A stretch of DNA of 64,000 nt from Streptomyces sp. CG4 (GTDB lineage Bacteria > Actinomycetota > Actinomycetes > Streptomycetales > Streptomycetaceae). The notes beneath the pieces were generated by a model. The model did no database searches, was not told where the DNA came from, and was given only the letters and a program-made list of their open reading frames with translations. The DNA lies in contig NZ_CP163525.1 in assembly GCF_041080655.1 (NCBI RefSeq), positions 3,906,001 through 3,970,000 on the forward strand, given 5' to 3'. Position numbers and translations under genes: made by a program. Below are positions 25,036-32,750 of this stretch, one piece after another (positions within the stretch are counted from its first letter, which is position 1; every line of letters starts with the position of its first letter).

Positions 25036-25917
25036 TTGACGACGACGAAGTCCGTGACGACGAAGTCCGTCATGAAGAAGCTGCCCGAGGTCACCCTCGC
25101 GTTCTGGATCATGAAGATCGCGGCGACGACCCTGGGCGAGACCGCGGGCGATCTGTTCGCCCAGACGCTCAAGCTCGGCTATTTCCTCACCACCATCGCC
25201 CTGTTCCTGGTGTTCGTGGTGACGCTGGTGGTGCAGCTGCGCTCCCGGCGCTACAACCCGTTCTTCTACTGGACCGTGATCCTGTCGACCTCCATGGCCG
25301 GCACCACCATGTCCGACTTCATGAACCGGGACGCCAGCGCGAAGTTCCTCTCGAACGGCGCCACACACCTCGGCTGGGGCCCGCAGGGACTGGGACTCGG
25401 CTACCCGGAGGGCGCCGCGATCCTGATCTCGCTCCTGCTGCTGATCTTCCTCGGCTGGAAGCTGAGCGGGATGACCTTCCAGATCACCGAGATCGTCACG
25501 TTCCGGGGCGAGGCCCTGTTCTGGGCGGCGATCCTGGTCTCCAACACTCTCGGCACCTCGATGGGCGACTTCCTGTCCGACAGCTCGGGCCTGGGCTATC
25601 TGGGCGGTGCGGCCCTGGTGACCGGCGTCCTGCTGGTGCTGGTCGCCCTGATGAGGGTCCCGGCGGTGCCGAACGTCCTGCTGTTCTGGATCGCGTTCGT
25701 GCTGACCCGCCCGCTGGGCGCCACGGCCGGTGACCTCCTGACCAAGCCGGTCGCCAAGGGCGGTCTGGATCTGGGGACGCAGGGCTCCTCGGCGGTGCTG
25801 CTCACGGTGCTGTTCGGCCTCATGGGGTACGCGCACCTCAAGGAGCGGCGGGCGGCGACGGTCCCGCAGGCCGCGAGCCCGGAGGCGGCCCGTCCGCAGG
25901 AGGCCGGACGCCGCTGA
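25036..25917 (+). CDS. DUF347/COG4705 multispanning membrane protein
   Basis: 293 residues with about eight to nine membrane helices built from four repeats. Each repeat carries a GxxxxD-type signature: TTLGETAGD, AGTTMSDF, TLGTSMGD and LGATAGD. The family is described as an uncharacterised membrane-anchored protein; the repeated acidic residues within helices suggest ion or metal transport (inference). A TTG start is preferred because AGGAG lies five bases before it. The ATG 36 bp downstream lacks a site. The first codons contain a tandem 15-bp repeat (TTKSV twice). A strong terminator follows the stop codon. Confidence 0.85.
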   Translation: MTTTKSVTTKSVMKKLPEVTLAFWIMKIAATTLGETAGDLFAQTLKLGYFLTTIALFLVFVVTLVVQLRSRRYNPFFYWTVILSTSMAGTTMSDFMNRDASAKFLSNGATHLGWGPQGLGLGYPEGAAILISLLLLIFLGWKLSGMTFQITEIVTFRGEALFWAAILVSNTLGTSMGDFLSDSSGLGYLGGAALVTGVLLVLVALMRVPAVPNVLLFWIAFVLTRPLGATAGDLLTKPVAKGGLDLGTQGSSAVLLTVLFGLMGYAHLKERRAATVPQAASPEAARPQEAGRR

Positions 25918-25921
25918 ACGC

Positions 25922-25955
25922 GAAACCCCGCCCCGGAGAACCGGGGCGGGGTTTC
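25922..25955. terminator. Bidirectional terminator, 15-bp stem
   Basis: GAAACCCCGCCCCGG and CCGGGGCGGGGTTTC pair perfectly around AGAA. It follows the membrane-protein gene on one side and starts 2 bp after the CCA end of the tRNA gene on the other, where the TTTC side is read as a U-rich end. Confidence 0.93.
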
Positions 25956-25957
25956 TG

Positions 25958-26030
25958 TGGAGCGCCGGGCAGGCCTTGCACCTGCATCTCCCCGCAGGAA
26001 GCGGGACGTCTTTCCTTGGACCACCAACGC
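25958..26030 (-). tRNA. tRNA-Gly(UCC)-like, structurally atypical
   Basis: 73 nt folding as a full cloverleaf with encoded CCA. The acceptor is GCGTTGG with CCGGCGC (two G-U pairs), discriminator U. The D-stem is GUC/GAC with loop CAAGGAAA (A14, G18, G19, A21 present). The anticodon arm is UCCCG-CUUCCUG-CGGGG, giving anticodon UCC. The T-arm is GCAGG-UGCAAGG-CCUGC. The Gly identity set G1-C72, C2-G71, G3-C70, U73, C35 and C36 is satisfied. Unusual points are U37 (normally a purine), G55 in place of U55, a 3-bp D-stem, and C32/G38 able to pair. It has its own promoter and terminator, so it is probably expressed. A special non-ribosomal role is possible. Confidence 0.78.
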
Positions 26031-26084
26031 ACTGCGTCCGGGGCGGTTTCCGGTTTCCCGGTTCCGGCCGTTCGCTGTGTGATG

Positions 26085-26114
26085 ATCATAGCCCAGTCGA
26101 GCCGGGGCCGCCAA
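26085..26114 (-). promoter_or_regulatory. Promoter of the tRNA-Gly-like gene
   Basis: On the minus strand TTGGCG, 18 bp, TATGAT. The start site would lie about 48 nt before the mature tRNA 5' end, as expected for a tRNA precursor processed by RNase P. Confidence 0.7.
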
Positions 26115-26117
26115 ACC

Positions 26118-26375
26118 TCAGCCGTCCGCCACCGTCTCGAACCGCCAGCGGTGCACGGCCCGGGTCACCAACTCACCGTCGGGCTCCGGCAGTTCGGGAA
26201 GCTCGGCCTCGTACGACGCGTCCCACCACGTGATGACCAGCACCCGGTCCTGCGGCGCCCGGAAGGTCTCGCGCCGCAACGGCTCGGCGGCCAGCGGCTG
26301 TTCCCGCGCCCAGGCGAGCAGCTCCGCACCCCGGCCGACGACCGCCCGGGCCTCCCACATCAGCGCGACGGTCAC
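26118..26375 (-). CDS. Small conserved-type protein coupled to tsaD, function unknown
   Basis: 85 residues starting VTVALMWEARAVVG; the GTG overlaps the tsaD TGA (GTGA). It reads like a small alpha/beta fold (RVLVITWWDASYEAEL, VTRAVHRWRFE), resembling a monooxygenase-like ferredoxin fold, but I do not recognise a named family. Codon use matches its neighbours and coupling to tsaD supports it as a real gene. Confidence 0.75.
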   Translation of the reverse strand: MTVALMWEARAVVGRGAELLAWAREQPLAAEPLRRETFRAPQDRVLVITWWDASYEAELPELPEPDGELVTRAVHRWRFETVADG

Positions 26376-27457
26376 GAGTACAGGTTCTCCTTGCTGACCT
26401 CGTGCACATGGTCGTGGGCCGGCACATGCGGGTCGGTGACCGGCAGGGAGGAGTCGGCGGACAGGTCCCAGCCGGAGGCGGCCCGGTTGCGGGCGACCAT
26501 CTCGGCGCCGAGGGCGGCCACCATCGCGCCGTTGTCCGTGCACAGCTTGGGGCGCGGGACCCGCAGGCGGATGCCGGCCGCCTCGCAGCGCTCCTGGGCG
26601 AGGGCGCGCAGCCGGGAGTTGGCCGCGACACCGCCGCCGATCATCAGGTGGTCGACGCCCTCGTCCTTGCAGGCGCGGACGGCCTTGCGGGTCAGCACGT
26701 CGACGACGGCCTCCTGGAAGGACGCGGCCACATCGCGGACCGGGACCTCCTCGCCGGCCGCGCGCCTGGCCTCGATCCAGCGGGCCACGGCCGTCTTCAG
26801 ACCGGAGAAGGAGAAGTCGTAGACCGGGTCGCGCGGGCCGGTCAGGCCGCGCGGGAAGGCGATCGCCGCCGGGTCGCCCTCGCGGGCGTAGCGGTCGATG
26901 ACCGGGCCGCCGGGGAAGCCCAGGTTCAGCACGCGGGCGATCTTGTCGAAGGCCTCGCCGGCCGCGTCGTCGATGGTCGAGCCCATCGGCCGGACGTCGG
27001 AGGTGATGTCCGTGGACAGCAGCAGCGACGAGTGGCCGCCGGACACCAGCAGGGCCATCGTCGGCTCGGGCAGCGGGCCGTGCTCCAACTGGTCGACGCA
27101 GATGTGCGAGGCGAGGTGGTTGACGCCGTACAGGGGCTTGCCGAGGGCGTAGGCGTAGGCCTTGGCCGCCGAGACACCGACGAGGAGGGCGCCCGCGAGA
27201 CCGGGACCGGCGGTGACCGCGATGCCGTCGAGGTCCTTGGCGGAGACGCCCGCCTCCTTCAGCGCGCGGTCGATGGTGGGGACCATCGCCTCCAGGTGGG
27301 CGCGGGAGGCCACCTCCGGGACGACACCGCCGAAGCGGGCGTGCTCGTCGACGCTGGAGGCGACGGCGTCCGCCAGCAGGGTGGTGCCGCGGACGATGCC
27401 GACGCCGGTCTCGTCGCAGGAGGTCTCGATGCCGAGGACGAGGGGTTCGTCAGCCAT
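26372..27457 (-). CDS. tsaD: tRNA t6A37 synthesis protein TsaD
   Basis: 361 residues of the Kae1/YgjD ASKHA ATPase family. It transfers the threonylcarbamoyl group to A37 of ANN-decoding tRNAs, with TsaB and TsaE. The N-terminal ETSCDET (11-17), the metal-binding HLASH (114-118), and the ATP-site GGHSSLLL and GGVAANSRLR motifs are all present. Its start overlaps the end of rimI by 8 bp, and it is part of tsaB-rimI-tsaD with tsaE nearby. Confidence 0.97.
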   Translation of the reverse strand: MADEPLVLGIETSCDETGVGIVRGTTLLADAVASSVDEHARFGGVVPEVASRAHLEAMVPTIDRALKEAGVSAKDLDGIAVTAGPGLAGALLVGVSAAKAYAYALGKPLYGVNHLASHICVDQLEHGPLPEPTMALLVSGGHSSLLLSTDITSDVRPMGSTIDDAAGEAFDKIARVLNLGFPGGPVIDRYAREGDPAAIAFPRGLTGPRDPVYDFSFSGLKTAVARWIEARRAAGEEVPVRDVAASFQEAVVDVLTRKAVRACKDEGVDHLMIGGGVAANSRLRALAQERCEAAGIRLRVPRPKLCTDNGAMVAALGAEMVARNRAASGWDLSADSSLPVTDPHVPAHDHVHEVSKENLYS

Positions 27458-27974
27458 GGTTCTTCTCTTCGGTTGCTTCTGAGGTTGCTTCTGAGGTTGC
27501 TTCTTCGGGGGCTTGGCTGGTGATCAGGCGCATCACGAGCGCATCCACGTTGCCCGGCTGGTAGTAGCCGCGGCGGAAGCCGATGGGCTCGAAGCCGTAG
27601 CGTTCGTAGAGCTTCTGGGCGCGGACGTTGTCGACCCGGCACTCCAGCAGCACCTCGTGGCACTCGAACGCGGTGGCCGCGCGCAGCAGCTCTTCCAGCA
27701 GCCGGCCGCCGAGGCCGGTGCCCTGGAGGTCGCGGGCGACGGCGATGGTCTGCACATCGGCCTGGTCGCCGGAGGAGGCGAGGCCCGCGTACCCGACGAT
27801 CCGGCCCTCCCGCTCGGCGACCAGATAGCGCCGGGTCGCCTCGGCGCCCCGGGCGTGGGCCAGTTCGGACCAGAACATGCCCCGCGACCAGGCGTCCTCG
27901 GGGAACAGGTCCTTCTCCAGCTCCAGGACCGGGTCGATGTCCCACCAGCGCATCTCGCGCATTCGCACGGTCAC
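27450..27974 (-). CDS. rimI: Ribosomal protein S18-alanine N-acetyltransferase
   Basis: 174 residues of the GNAT fold. It N-acetylates the N-terminal Ala of ribosomal protein S18. The acetyl-CoA site is VARDLQGTGLGGRLLE, followed by YERYGFEPIG. The GTG start overlaps the tsaB stop (GTGA). The C-terminus is extended by repeats EATSEATSEATEE, encoded by a 12-bp tandem repeat (27471-27506) that overlaps the tsaD ribosome-site region; its length is likely variable. Confidence 0.93.
   Translation of the reverse strand: MTVRMREMRWWDIDPVLELEKDLFPEDAWSRGMFWSELAHARGAEATRRYLVAEREGRIVGYAGLASSGDQADVQTIAVARDLQGTGLGGRLLEELLRAATAFECHEVLLECRVDNVRAQKLYERYGFEPIGFRRGYYQPGNVDALVMRLITSQAPEEATSEATSEATEEKNHG
27471..27506. 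repeat. 12-bp tandem repeat in rimI 3' end
   Basis: GGTTGCTTCTGA twice, then GGTTGCTTCTTC. It encodes the EATS repeats at the C-terminus of RimI, just before tsaD begins. Confidence 0.85.
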
Positions 27975-28627
27975 TTCGGGGTGACCACCTTGTAGTTCTT
28001 GGGGACCTGGGCGTCGGGCCGGCGCAGGTACAGCGGTCTCGGCTCCGGCAGCTCCGCACCCGCGGCCAGCCGCTCCGCGGCGAGCGAGGCGAGGGCGGCG
28101 GCGGAGACGTGCTCGGGCTCGTGGACGTTCGGGAACGTGTCCGGGTAGAGCAGCGCGCCCGCGCCGACCGCCGGGAGGCCCGCGACCCGCTCGGCGATGT
28201 CGGCCGGCCGGTCCACGGCGGGGTCGGTCAGCCGGGTGCGGGAGTCGGCGTACGTCGCCCAGTAGACCTCCTTGCGCCGGGCGTCGGTCGCCACGACGAA
28301 GGGGCCCTTCTCGATGTCGGCGGCATAGGCGAGGCCGTCAAGTGTGCACACGCCGTGCACCGGGACGCCCAGCGCGAGGCCGAAGGTGTCGGCCGTCATC
28401 AGGCCGACGCGCAGGCCGGTGTAGGGGCCGGGTCCGGTGCCGACGACGATGCCGGTGACGGCGTCCAGTCCGAGCCCGGCCTCGGCGAGCACACGGTCCA
28501 CGGCCGGCAGCAGCAGCTCTCCGTGCCGGCGCGCGTCCACCTGACTCGACGAGGCGATGACGTCCGTGCCGTCGTGCAGCGCGACGGTGACGGCGGGGGT
28601 GGCGGTATCCAGAGCGAGCAAGAGCAC
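27971..28627 (-). CDS. tsaB: tRNA t6A37 synthesis protein TsaB
   Basis: 218 residues, a degenerate ASKHA paralogue of TsaD that scaffolds the TsaB-TsaD-TsaE complex. The start LLLALDTATPAVTVAL and the internal GTGPGPYTGLRVG motif are family hallmarks. GTG start. It is the first gene of the tsaB-rimI-tsaD unit, whose members overlap one another by a few bases. Confidence 0.96.
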   Translation of the reverse strand: MLLLALDTATPAVTVALHDGTDVIASSSQVDARRHGELLLPAVDRVLAEAGLGLDAVTGIVVGTGPGPYTGLRVGLMTADTFGLALGVPVHGVCTLDGLAYAADIEKGPFVVATDARRKEVYWATYADSRTRLTDPAVDRPADIAERVAGLPAVGAGALLYPDTFPNVHEPEHVSAAALASLAAERLAAGAELPEPRPLYLRRPDAQVPKNYKVVTPK

Positions 28628-28750
28628 GCGAACAGCCTACGGCGCTCACGGCTCGGGCAGCGCCGTCCGGGTCGTACGGTCACTGACTGCTACGGTCTGT
28701 ACGAAGTACGACATATCGCATCAGTCGATACGAGGGAGAGGTGGACGCGC

Positions 28751-29311
28751 GTGGCAGGGACCAGCTCGGGGATCGTGGCCGGCCTCACCGCGGTGGCCCT
28801 CGGAGCCGTCGGCTTCCTCGCCTTCCAGGCCCAGGCGACCGTACCGGCGAGCCTCGGCGGCAGGGCCGGGGCGAGCGCGTCCCCCTCGACGACCGCCACC
28901 GGCACGCCCGGCTCCGACCCCGGCTCGACGGCCCTGCCGGGCGGCTCCGGTACGGGCGAACGGGTCGTGTATTCGCTGGGCGCCAACCGGGTCTGGCTGG
29001 TCGACCGCAGGAACCAGCTGGAGCGCACCTTCAAGGTCGCCCCGGGCACGGTCGACCCGCTGCCGGGCATGTACTGGGTCACGTCCCGGTCGAGCGCGAT
29101 CACCGGCACCGACGGTGTCCCCATCGAGCATGTCGTGCGGTTCACCGAGGTGGACGGGCTGGCGGTCGGCTTCAGCGCGGCGGTGAGCAGCCCGGTGCGC
29201 CCCGCGGGCGACCCGAACGTACGGACCGGGGGGATCCGGGAGACGCGGGTGGACGGCGAGGCAATGTGGGACTTCGCGACCATCGGGGTGCGGGTGATGG
29301 TCATCCGCTAA
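28751..29311 (+). CDS. Membrane-anchored L,D-transpeptidase-like protein without catalytic Cys
   Basis: 186 residues: one N-terminal membrane helix (about 7-28), an Ala/Ser/Thr/Pro/Gly linker, and a domain from about 75. The domain start, RVVYSLGANRVWLVD, with FKVAPGTVDPLPGMYWVTSR, resembles the opening strands of the YkuD fold. The expected SHGC-type active site instead reads TGGIRETRVDGEAMWDF near the end, so no catalytic Cys is present. It may bind wall peptides without cross-linking (inference). A GTG start is taken after GGGAGAGG. Its TAA overlaps the TAG of the convergent small gene. Confidence 0.72.
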   Translation: MAGTSSGIVAGLTAVALGAVGFLAFQAQATVPASLGGRAGASASPSTTATGTPGSDPGSTALPGGSGTGERVVYSLGANRVWLVDRRNQLERTFKVAPGTVDPLPGMYWVTSRSSAITGTDGVPIEHVVRFTEVDGLAVGFSAAVSSPVRPAGDPNVRTGGIRETRVDGEAMWDFATIGVRVMVIR

Positions 29312-29526
29312 GCGGCGGCTCGGGGGTGCCGTGAGGCATGCGATGAGAGGTTGTCGGCCGTGTGCGGGTCCGTTGCGGCTGGCCGCGCGGTCCCCCCCGC
29401 CCCTGGTGCCCCTTCGGGGCGTTCCTCGGGCCGCGGCGGCCTGGAGACCGCCTCCGCCGCCGCGCATGCCGCCAGCAGGTCGTGCATGGAGATGCCGGTG
29501 GGACCAGTGGGGCCGGTTGCGGGCAT
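29308..29526 (-). CDS. 72-residue peptide downstream of an iron box
   Basis: MPATGPTGPTGISMHDLLAA begins a short helix-forming N-terminus (one Cys, MHDLLAACAAAEAV). A Pro/Arg/Glu/Gly-rich, probably disordered tail ends SRHPRAAA. The ATG has a perfect AGGAGG five bases upstream. A 20-bp palindrome of DmdR/IdeR iron-box type lies 30 bp upstream of the start codon. The function is unknown. Iron-starvation induction is predicted from the box. Confidence 0.75.
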   Translation of the reverse strand: MPATGPTGPTGISMHDLLAACAAAEAVSRPPRPEERPEGAPGAGGTARPAATDPHTADNLSSHASRHPRAAA

Positions 29527-29555
29527 GGACGCCTCCTGTGGTGCGGGGGCGGGCA

Positions 29556-29575
29556 TAGTTAGGCACACCTAACTA
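29556..29575. promoter_or_regulatory. Iron box (DmdR/IdeR-type operator)
   Basis: TAGTTAGG-CACA-CCTAACTA is palindromic apart from its centre. Its core TTAGGCACACCTAA differs by one base from the TTAGGCTCACCTAA core of known Streptomyces siderophore iron boxes. It is positioned to repress the 72-residue gene when iron is plentiful. Confidence 0.8.
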
Positions 29576-29662
29576 CGGGCTGGGTACCATGTGACCACGC
29601 CCGGGACGTCCTGCGCAATAAGTTGCCGACGGCCTGTCGGAATCCTGATGCCGAGGCAGCGC

Positions 29663-30181
29663 TCAGGCGGCGAGCGTGTCCAGGCCGGCCTCGGCCCAGC
29701 GCGTGCCCAGCCCGGTCAGCGTCACGTGCCGTACCTCGTCCGTGGTGTCCCCGACCGCGCGGTGGATGACGACCTGGAGGCGGTCCTCGGTCAGTTCCTC
29801 GACCTTGCCCTCGCCCCACTCCACGACGATCACCGAGTCGGGCAGCGAGACGTCGAGGTCCAGGTCCTCCATCTCGTCCAGGCCGCCGCCGAGGCGGTAG
29901 GCGTCGACGTGGACGAGGGGCGGGCCGCCGCCGAGGGAGGGATGCACCCGGGCGATCACGAAGGTCGGCGAGGTGACCGCGCCGCGCACACCGAGGCCCT
30001 CGCCGAGCCCGCGGGTCAGCGTGGTCTTGCCGGCGCCCAGCTCACCGCTGAGCATCACCAGGTCACCCGCGCGCAGCAGCTTGGCCAGCCTGCGGCCCAG
30101 CTCCCGCATCTGCTCGGGCGAGGTGATCGTCAGCCGGGTCTCAGCGGGGTCGTGCGGTGCTGCTGGTGCTTCCATAGCCAC
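29663..30181 (-). CDS. tsaE: tRNA t6A37 synthesis ATPase TsaE
   Basis: 172 residues with the P-loop GELGAGKTT (46-54), the TSPTFV switch motif and the VEWGE motif of the family. TsaE ATPase activity resets the TsaB-TsaD complex during t6A synthesis. The GTG start has AGGAG ten bases upstream and lies inside the 3' end of the hydrolase gene (41-bp overlap), so the two are transcribed together. In Streptomyces it follows the alr/hydrolase genes and precedes tsaB. Confidence 0.95.
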   Translation of the reverse strand: MAMEAPAAPHDPAETRLTITSPEQMRELGRRLAKLLRAGDLVMLSGELGAGKTTLTRGLGEGLGVRGAVTSPTFVIARVHPSLGGGPPLVHVDAYRLGGGLDEMEDLDLDVSLPDSVIVVEWGEGKVEELTEDRLQVVIHRAVGDTTDEVRHVTLTGLGTRWAEAGLDTLAA

Positions 30182-31400
30182 TAACCGTAGCTCCTGCGGG
30201 CACCGCGCCCGCGCGGGTGAGCAGGTCGGCGAGGCGGTCGGTGACCGCTTCCGGATGCTCCAGCATCACCAGGTGCCCGGCGTCCGGGACGAGGACCAGC
30301 TCGGCGTCGGGCAGCAGGTCGGCGATGACCTCGCTGTGCTCGCTGGGCGTGACCAGGTCCTGGACGCCGGCCAGCACGAGCACCGGCATCTCCCGGAAGG
30401 AGGGGAGCGCCTCGGTCTTGTCGTGGTCGGTGAAGGCCGGGTAGAACTCGGCGACCACGTCGATCGGCGTGGACTCGATCATCCGCTCGGCGAACCGCTC
30501 CACGGCCGGGTCGACGTCCCGCCCGGCGAACGAGTAGCGCTTGATGACCCCGGCGAACAGATCGGCGGTGGCCCGGCGCCCCTTCTCGACCAGTTCCGCC
30601 TGCTGTCCGAGCGCCTTCAGCACGCCCGGCAGGATCCGGCGCACCGCGTTGACGCCGGCCAGCGGCAGCCCGAAGTCGACCTCGCCGAGCCGCCCGGACG
30701 ACGTACCGACGAAGGCGGTGGCGACGACCCGGTCCCGGATCAGCTCGGGGTACTGGGCGGCGAGGGCCATCATGGTCATGCCGCCCATCGAGTGCCCGAC
30801 CAGCACGATCGGCCCGTCCGGTGCGGCGGCGTCGAGGACGGCCTTCAGATCGCGGCCGAGCTGGTCGATGGTGAGCGGCACCCGGTCCCGGGTCTGGGCC
30901 ACGCCCCGCCCGGACCGGCCGTGGCTGCGCTGGTCCCAGTGCACGGTCCGCACGACCCCGCGCAGGGCCGCCCGCTGGAAGTGCCAGGAGTCCTGGTTGA
31001 GGCAGTAGCCGTGGCTGAAGACGACGGTGACCGGGGCCGGGGCCTTGCGGCCGAACAGCCTTCGCCTGCGCGGGGAGACGTTCGGGCCCGGGTCGGGCTC
31101 GACCTCGTCGACCTCGTAGTACAGCTCGGTGCCGTCGTCGGCCCGCGCCTTGCCCGGGGTGCCGCGCAGCGTGCCGTAGGGGCCCGCGGAGTCCAGCGCC
31201 AGCCGGGCCTTTCTGCGCATGCCCCGGCCCACCGTCATCCGCTCGATGGCGACGCCGGCCGCCGCGCCCGCGGCGAGCACGCCTATCGCGGTACCGGCGA
31301 TGCCGGTCGCCCTGCGCCAGCTCCCGGCCGCCCCCGCGGCCGAGGCGGCGGCCGCCGAGGCGACGGCGTCCGCCACGGCCTCCGCACTGCTCTCGCTCAC
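30141..31400 (-). CDS. Alpha/beta-fold hydrolase with membrane anchor
   Basis: 419 residues. An Ala-rich N-terminus contains a hydrophobic segment (about 30-52). The hydrolase domain has SHGYCLNQDSW (oxyanion region, from 129), the nucleophile elbow GHSMGG (Ser204 at 202-207) and the late GHLVMLEHPE histidine. It is related to epoxide hydrolase/peroxidase-type enzymes; the substrate is unknown. A GTG start with AGAGGAG six bases upstream fits better than the in-frame start 72 bp out. It lies between alr and tsaE, a placement conserved in actinomycetes. Confidence 0.88.
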   Translation of the reverse strand: MSESSAEAVADAVASAAAASAAGAAGSWRRATGIAGTAIGVLAAGAAAGVAIERMTVGRGMRRKARLALDSAGPYGTLRGTPGKARADDGTELYYEVDEVEPDPGPNVSPRRRRLFGRKAPAPVTVVFSHGYCLNQDSWHFQRAALRGVVRTVHWDQRSHGRSGRGVAQTRDRVPLTIDQLGRDLKAVLDAAAPDGPIVLVGHSMGGMTMMALAAQYPELIRDRVVATAFVGTSSGRLGEVDFGLPLAGVNAVRRILPGVLKALGQQAELVEKGRRATADLFAGVIKRYSFAGRDVDPAVERFAERMIESTPIDVVAEFYPAFTDHDKTEALPSFREMPVLVLAGVQDLVTPSEHSEVIADLLPDAELVLVPDAGHLVMLEHPEAVTDRLADLLTRAGAVPAGATVSGYGSTSSTARPR

Positions 31401-31534
31401 GTACCGCTCCTCTTCGCCGTACTGCAGTTCGCCTGGGTGGTGAAACCGATGGAACCGATGGTGCCCATGCAACTGGTGTCACAGGTGAAGTCTGCGACGG
31501 GTGTCACAGGTGAGCCGGGTCGCTCTCGACCGGC

Positions 31535-32704
31535 TTACCCGAGTTCTTTCCCGTTCACATAGACGCGAGGAACCCGGGTTCCGATGCGCGTGACGATTTC
31601 ATACGCGATCGTGCCGCAGGCCTGCGCCCAGTCCTCGGCGGTGGGCTCACCGCGGTCGCCGGGCCCGAACAGCACGGCCTCGCTGCCCACCGCGGGCTCG
31701 TCCCCGCCGAGGTCCACCACGAACTGGTCCATGGCGACCCGTCCGGCGACCGTGCGCCACTTGCCGTCGACCAGCACCGGGCCGGTGCCGGAGGCGTGCC
31801 GGGGGATGCCGTCCGCGTAGCCCACCGGCACCAGGCCGAGGGTGGTCTCGCCGGGCGTGACGTAGTGGTGGCCGTAGCTGACGCCGTGCCCGCCCTGGAC
31901 GTGTTTGACCAGCGCGAGCGAGGCCCTGAGCGTCATCACCGGGCGCAGCCCGAAGTCGGCGGGGGTGCCCAGCTCGGGGCTGGGCGAGATGCCGTACATG
32001 GCGATGCCCGTGCGGACCAGGTCGAAGTGGGTCTCGGGGAGGGTGAGCGTGGCGGGCGAGTTGGCGATGTGCCGCACCTCGGGCCGCACGCCCTGCTCCT
32101 CGGCGTACGCCGTCATCTCCCGGAACCGGGCCAGCTGGGCGGCGATGGAGGGGTGCCCGGGCTCGTCGGCGCAGGCGAAGTGGGACCAGAGGCCGGTGAC
32201 GCGGACGAGCCCGGCGCGCTCGGCCCGCAGGGCCTCCCCGACCAGCTCGGCCCAGTCGTCCCCCGGCTGGCAGCCGTTGCGGCCGAGCCCGGTGTCGGCC
32301 TTGAGCTGCACCCGCGCGGTGCGGCCGGCCTCGCGGGCGGCCGCGACGGCCTCGCGCAGGGCCCACATCCCGCTCAGGGAGAGGTCGATATCGGCCTCGA
32401 TCGCCTGCCGCCAGGGGCCGCCCGGCACCCACAGCCAGCACAGGACGGGGCCCGGCAGCCCGGCCGCGCGCAGGGCGAGCGCCTCCTCGGGCGTGGCCGT
32501 GCCGAGCCAGGTCGCGCCCGCCGCGAGGGCCTCGCGGGCGCACGGCACGGCCCCGTGGCCGTAGCCGTCGGACTTGACGACGGCCATCAGGGCCGCGCCC
32601 GGCGTCCGGGCACGCAGGGCACGCACATTGGCCCGCAGGGCACCGAGATCGATCTCGGCGCGGGCGCGCAGGGGGGCGGTCGGCACAGTCGCAGTCTCAC
32701 TCAT
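31535..32704 (-). CDS. alr: Alanine racemase
   Basis: 389 residues, fold type III PLP enzyme that interconverts L- and D-alanine for peptidoglycan. The PLP lysine is Lys44 in AVVKSDGYGHG; the usual sequence is VKANAYGHG, a mild variation. The second catalytic base Tyr lies in GVSYGHHYVT. The C-terminal beta-domain is complete. It is grouped with the wall-related L,D-transpeptidase gene upstream and glmS/glmM further along. Confidence 0.97.
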   Translation of the reverse strand: MSETATVPTAPLRARAEIDLGALRANVRALRARTPGAALMAVVKSDGYGHGAVPCAREALAAGATWLGTATPEEALALRAAGLPGPVLCWLWVPGGPWRQAIEADIDLSLSGMWALREAVAAAREAGRTARVQLKADTGLGRNGCQPGDDWAELVGEALRAERAGLVRVTGLWSHFACADEPGHPSIAAQLARFREMTAYAEEQGVRPEVRHIANSPATLTLPETHFDLVRTGIAMYGISPSPELGTPADFGLRPVMTLRASLALVKHVQGGHGVSYGHHYVTPGETTLGLVPVGYADGIPRHASGTGPVLVDGKWRTVAGRVAMDQFVVDLGGDEPAVGSEAVLFGPGDRGEPTAEDWAQACGTIAYEIVTRIGTRVPRVYVNGKELG

Positions 32705-32750
32705 CGCGCCCCCAGTGTCTCAGAGGGCCCCGCGGGCCCCGGTCGCAGTC

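Noticed and set aside
23500..25917. 805-codon frame joining the ECF antisense, GH3 remnant and DUF347 gene
   Set aside because: It is a chance fusion of a shadow frame, the pseudogene and a real gene; the ribosome site and family start place the DUF347 start at 25036.
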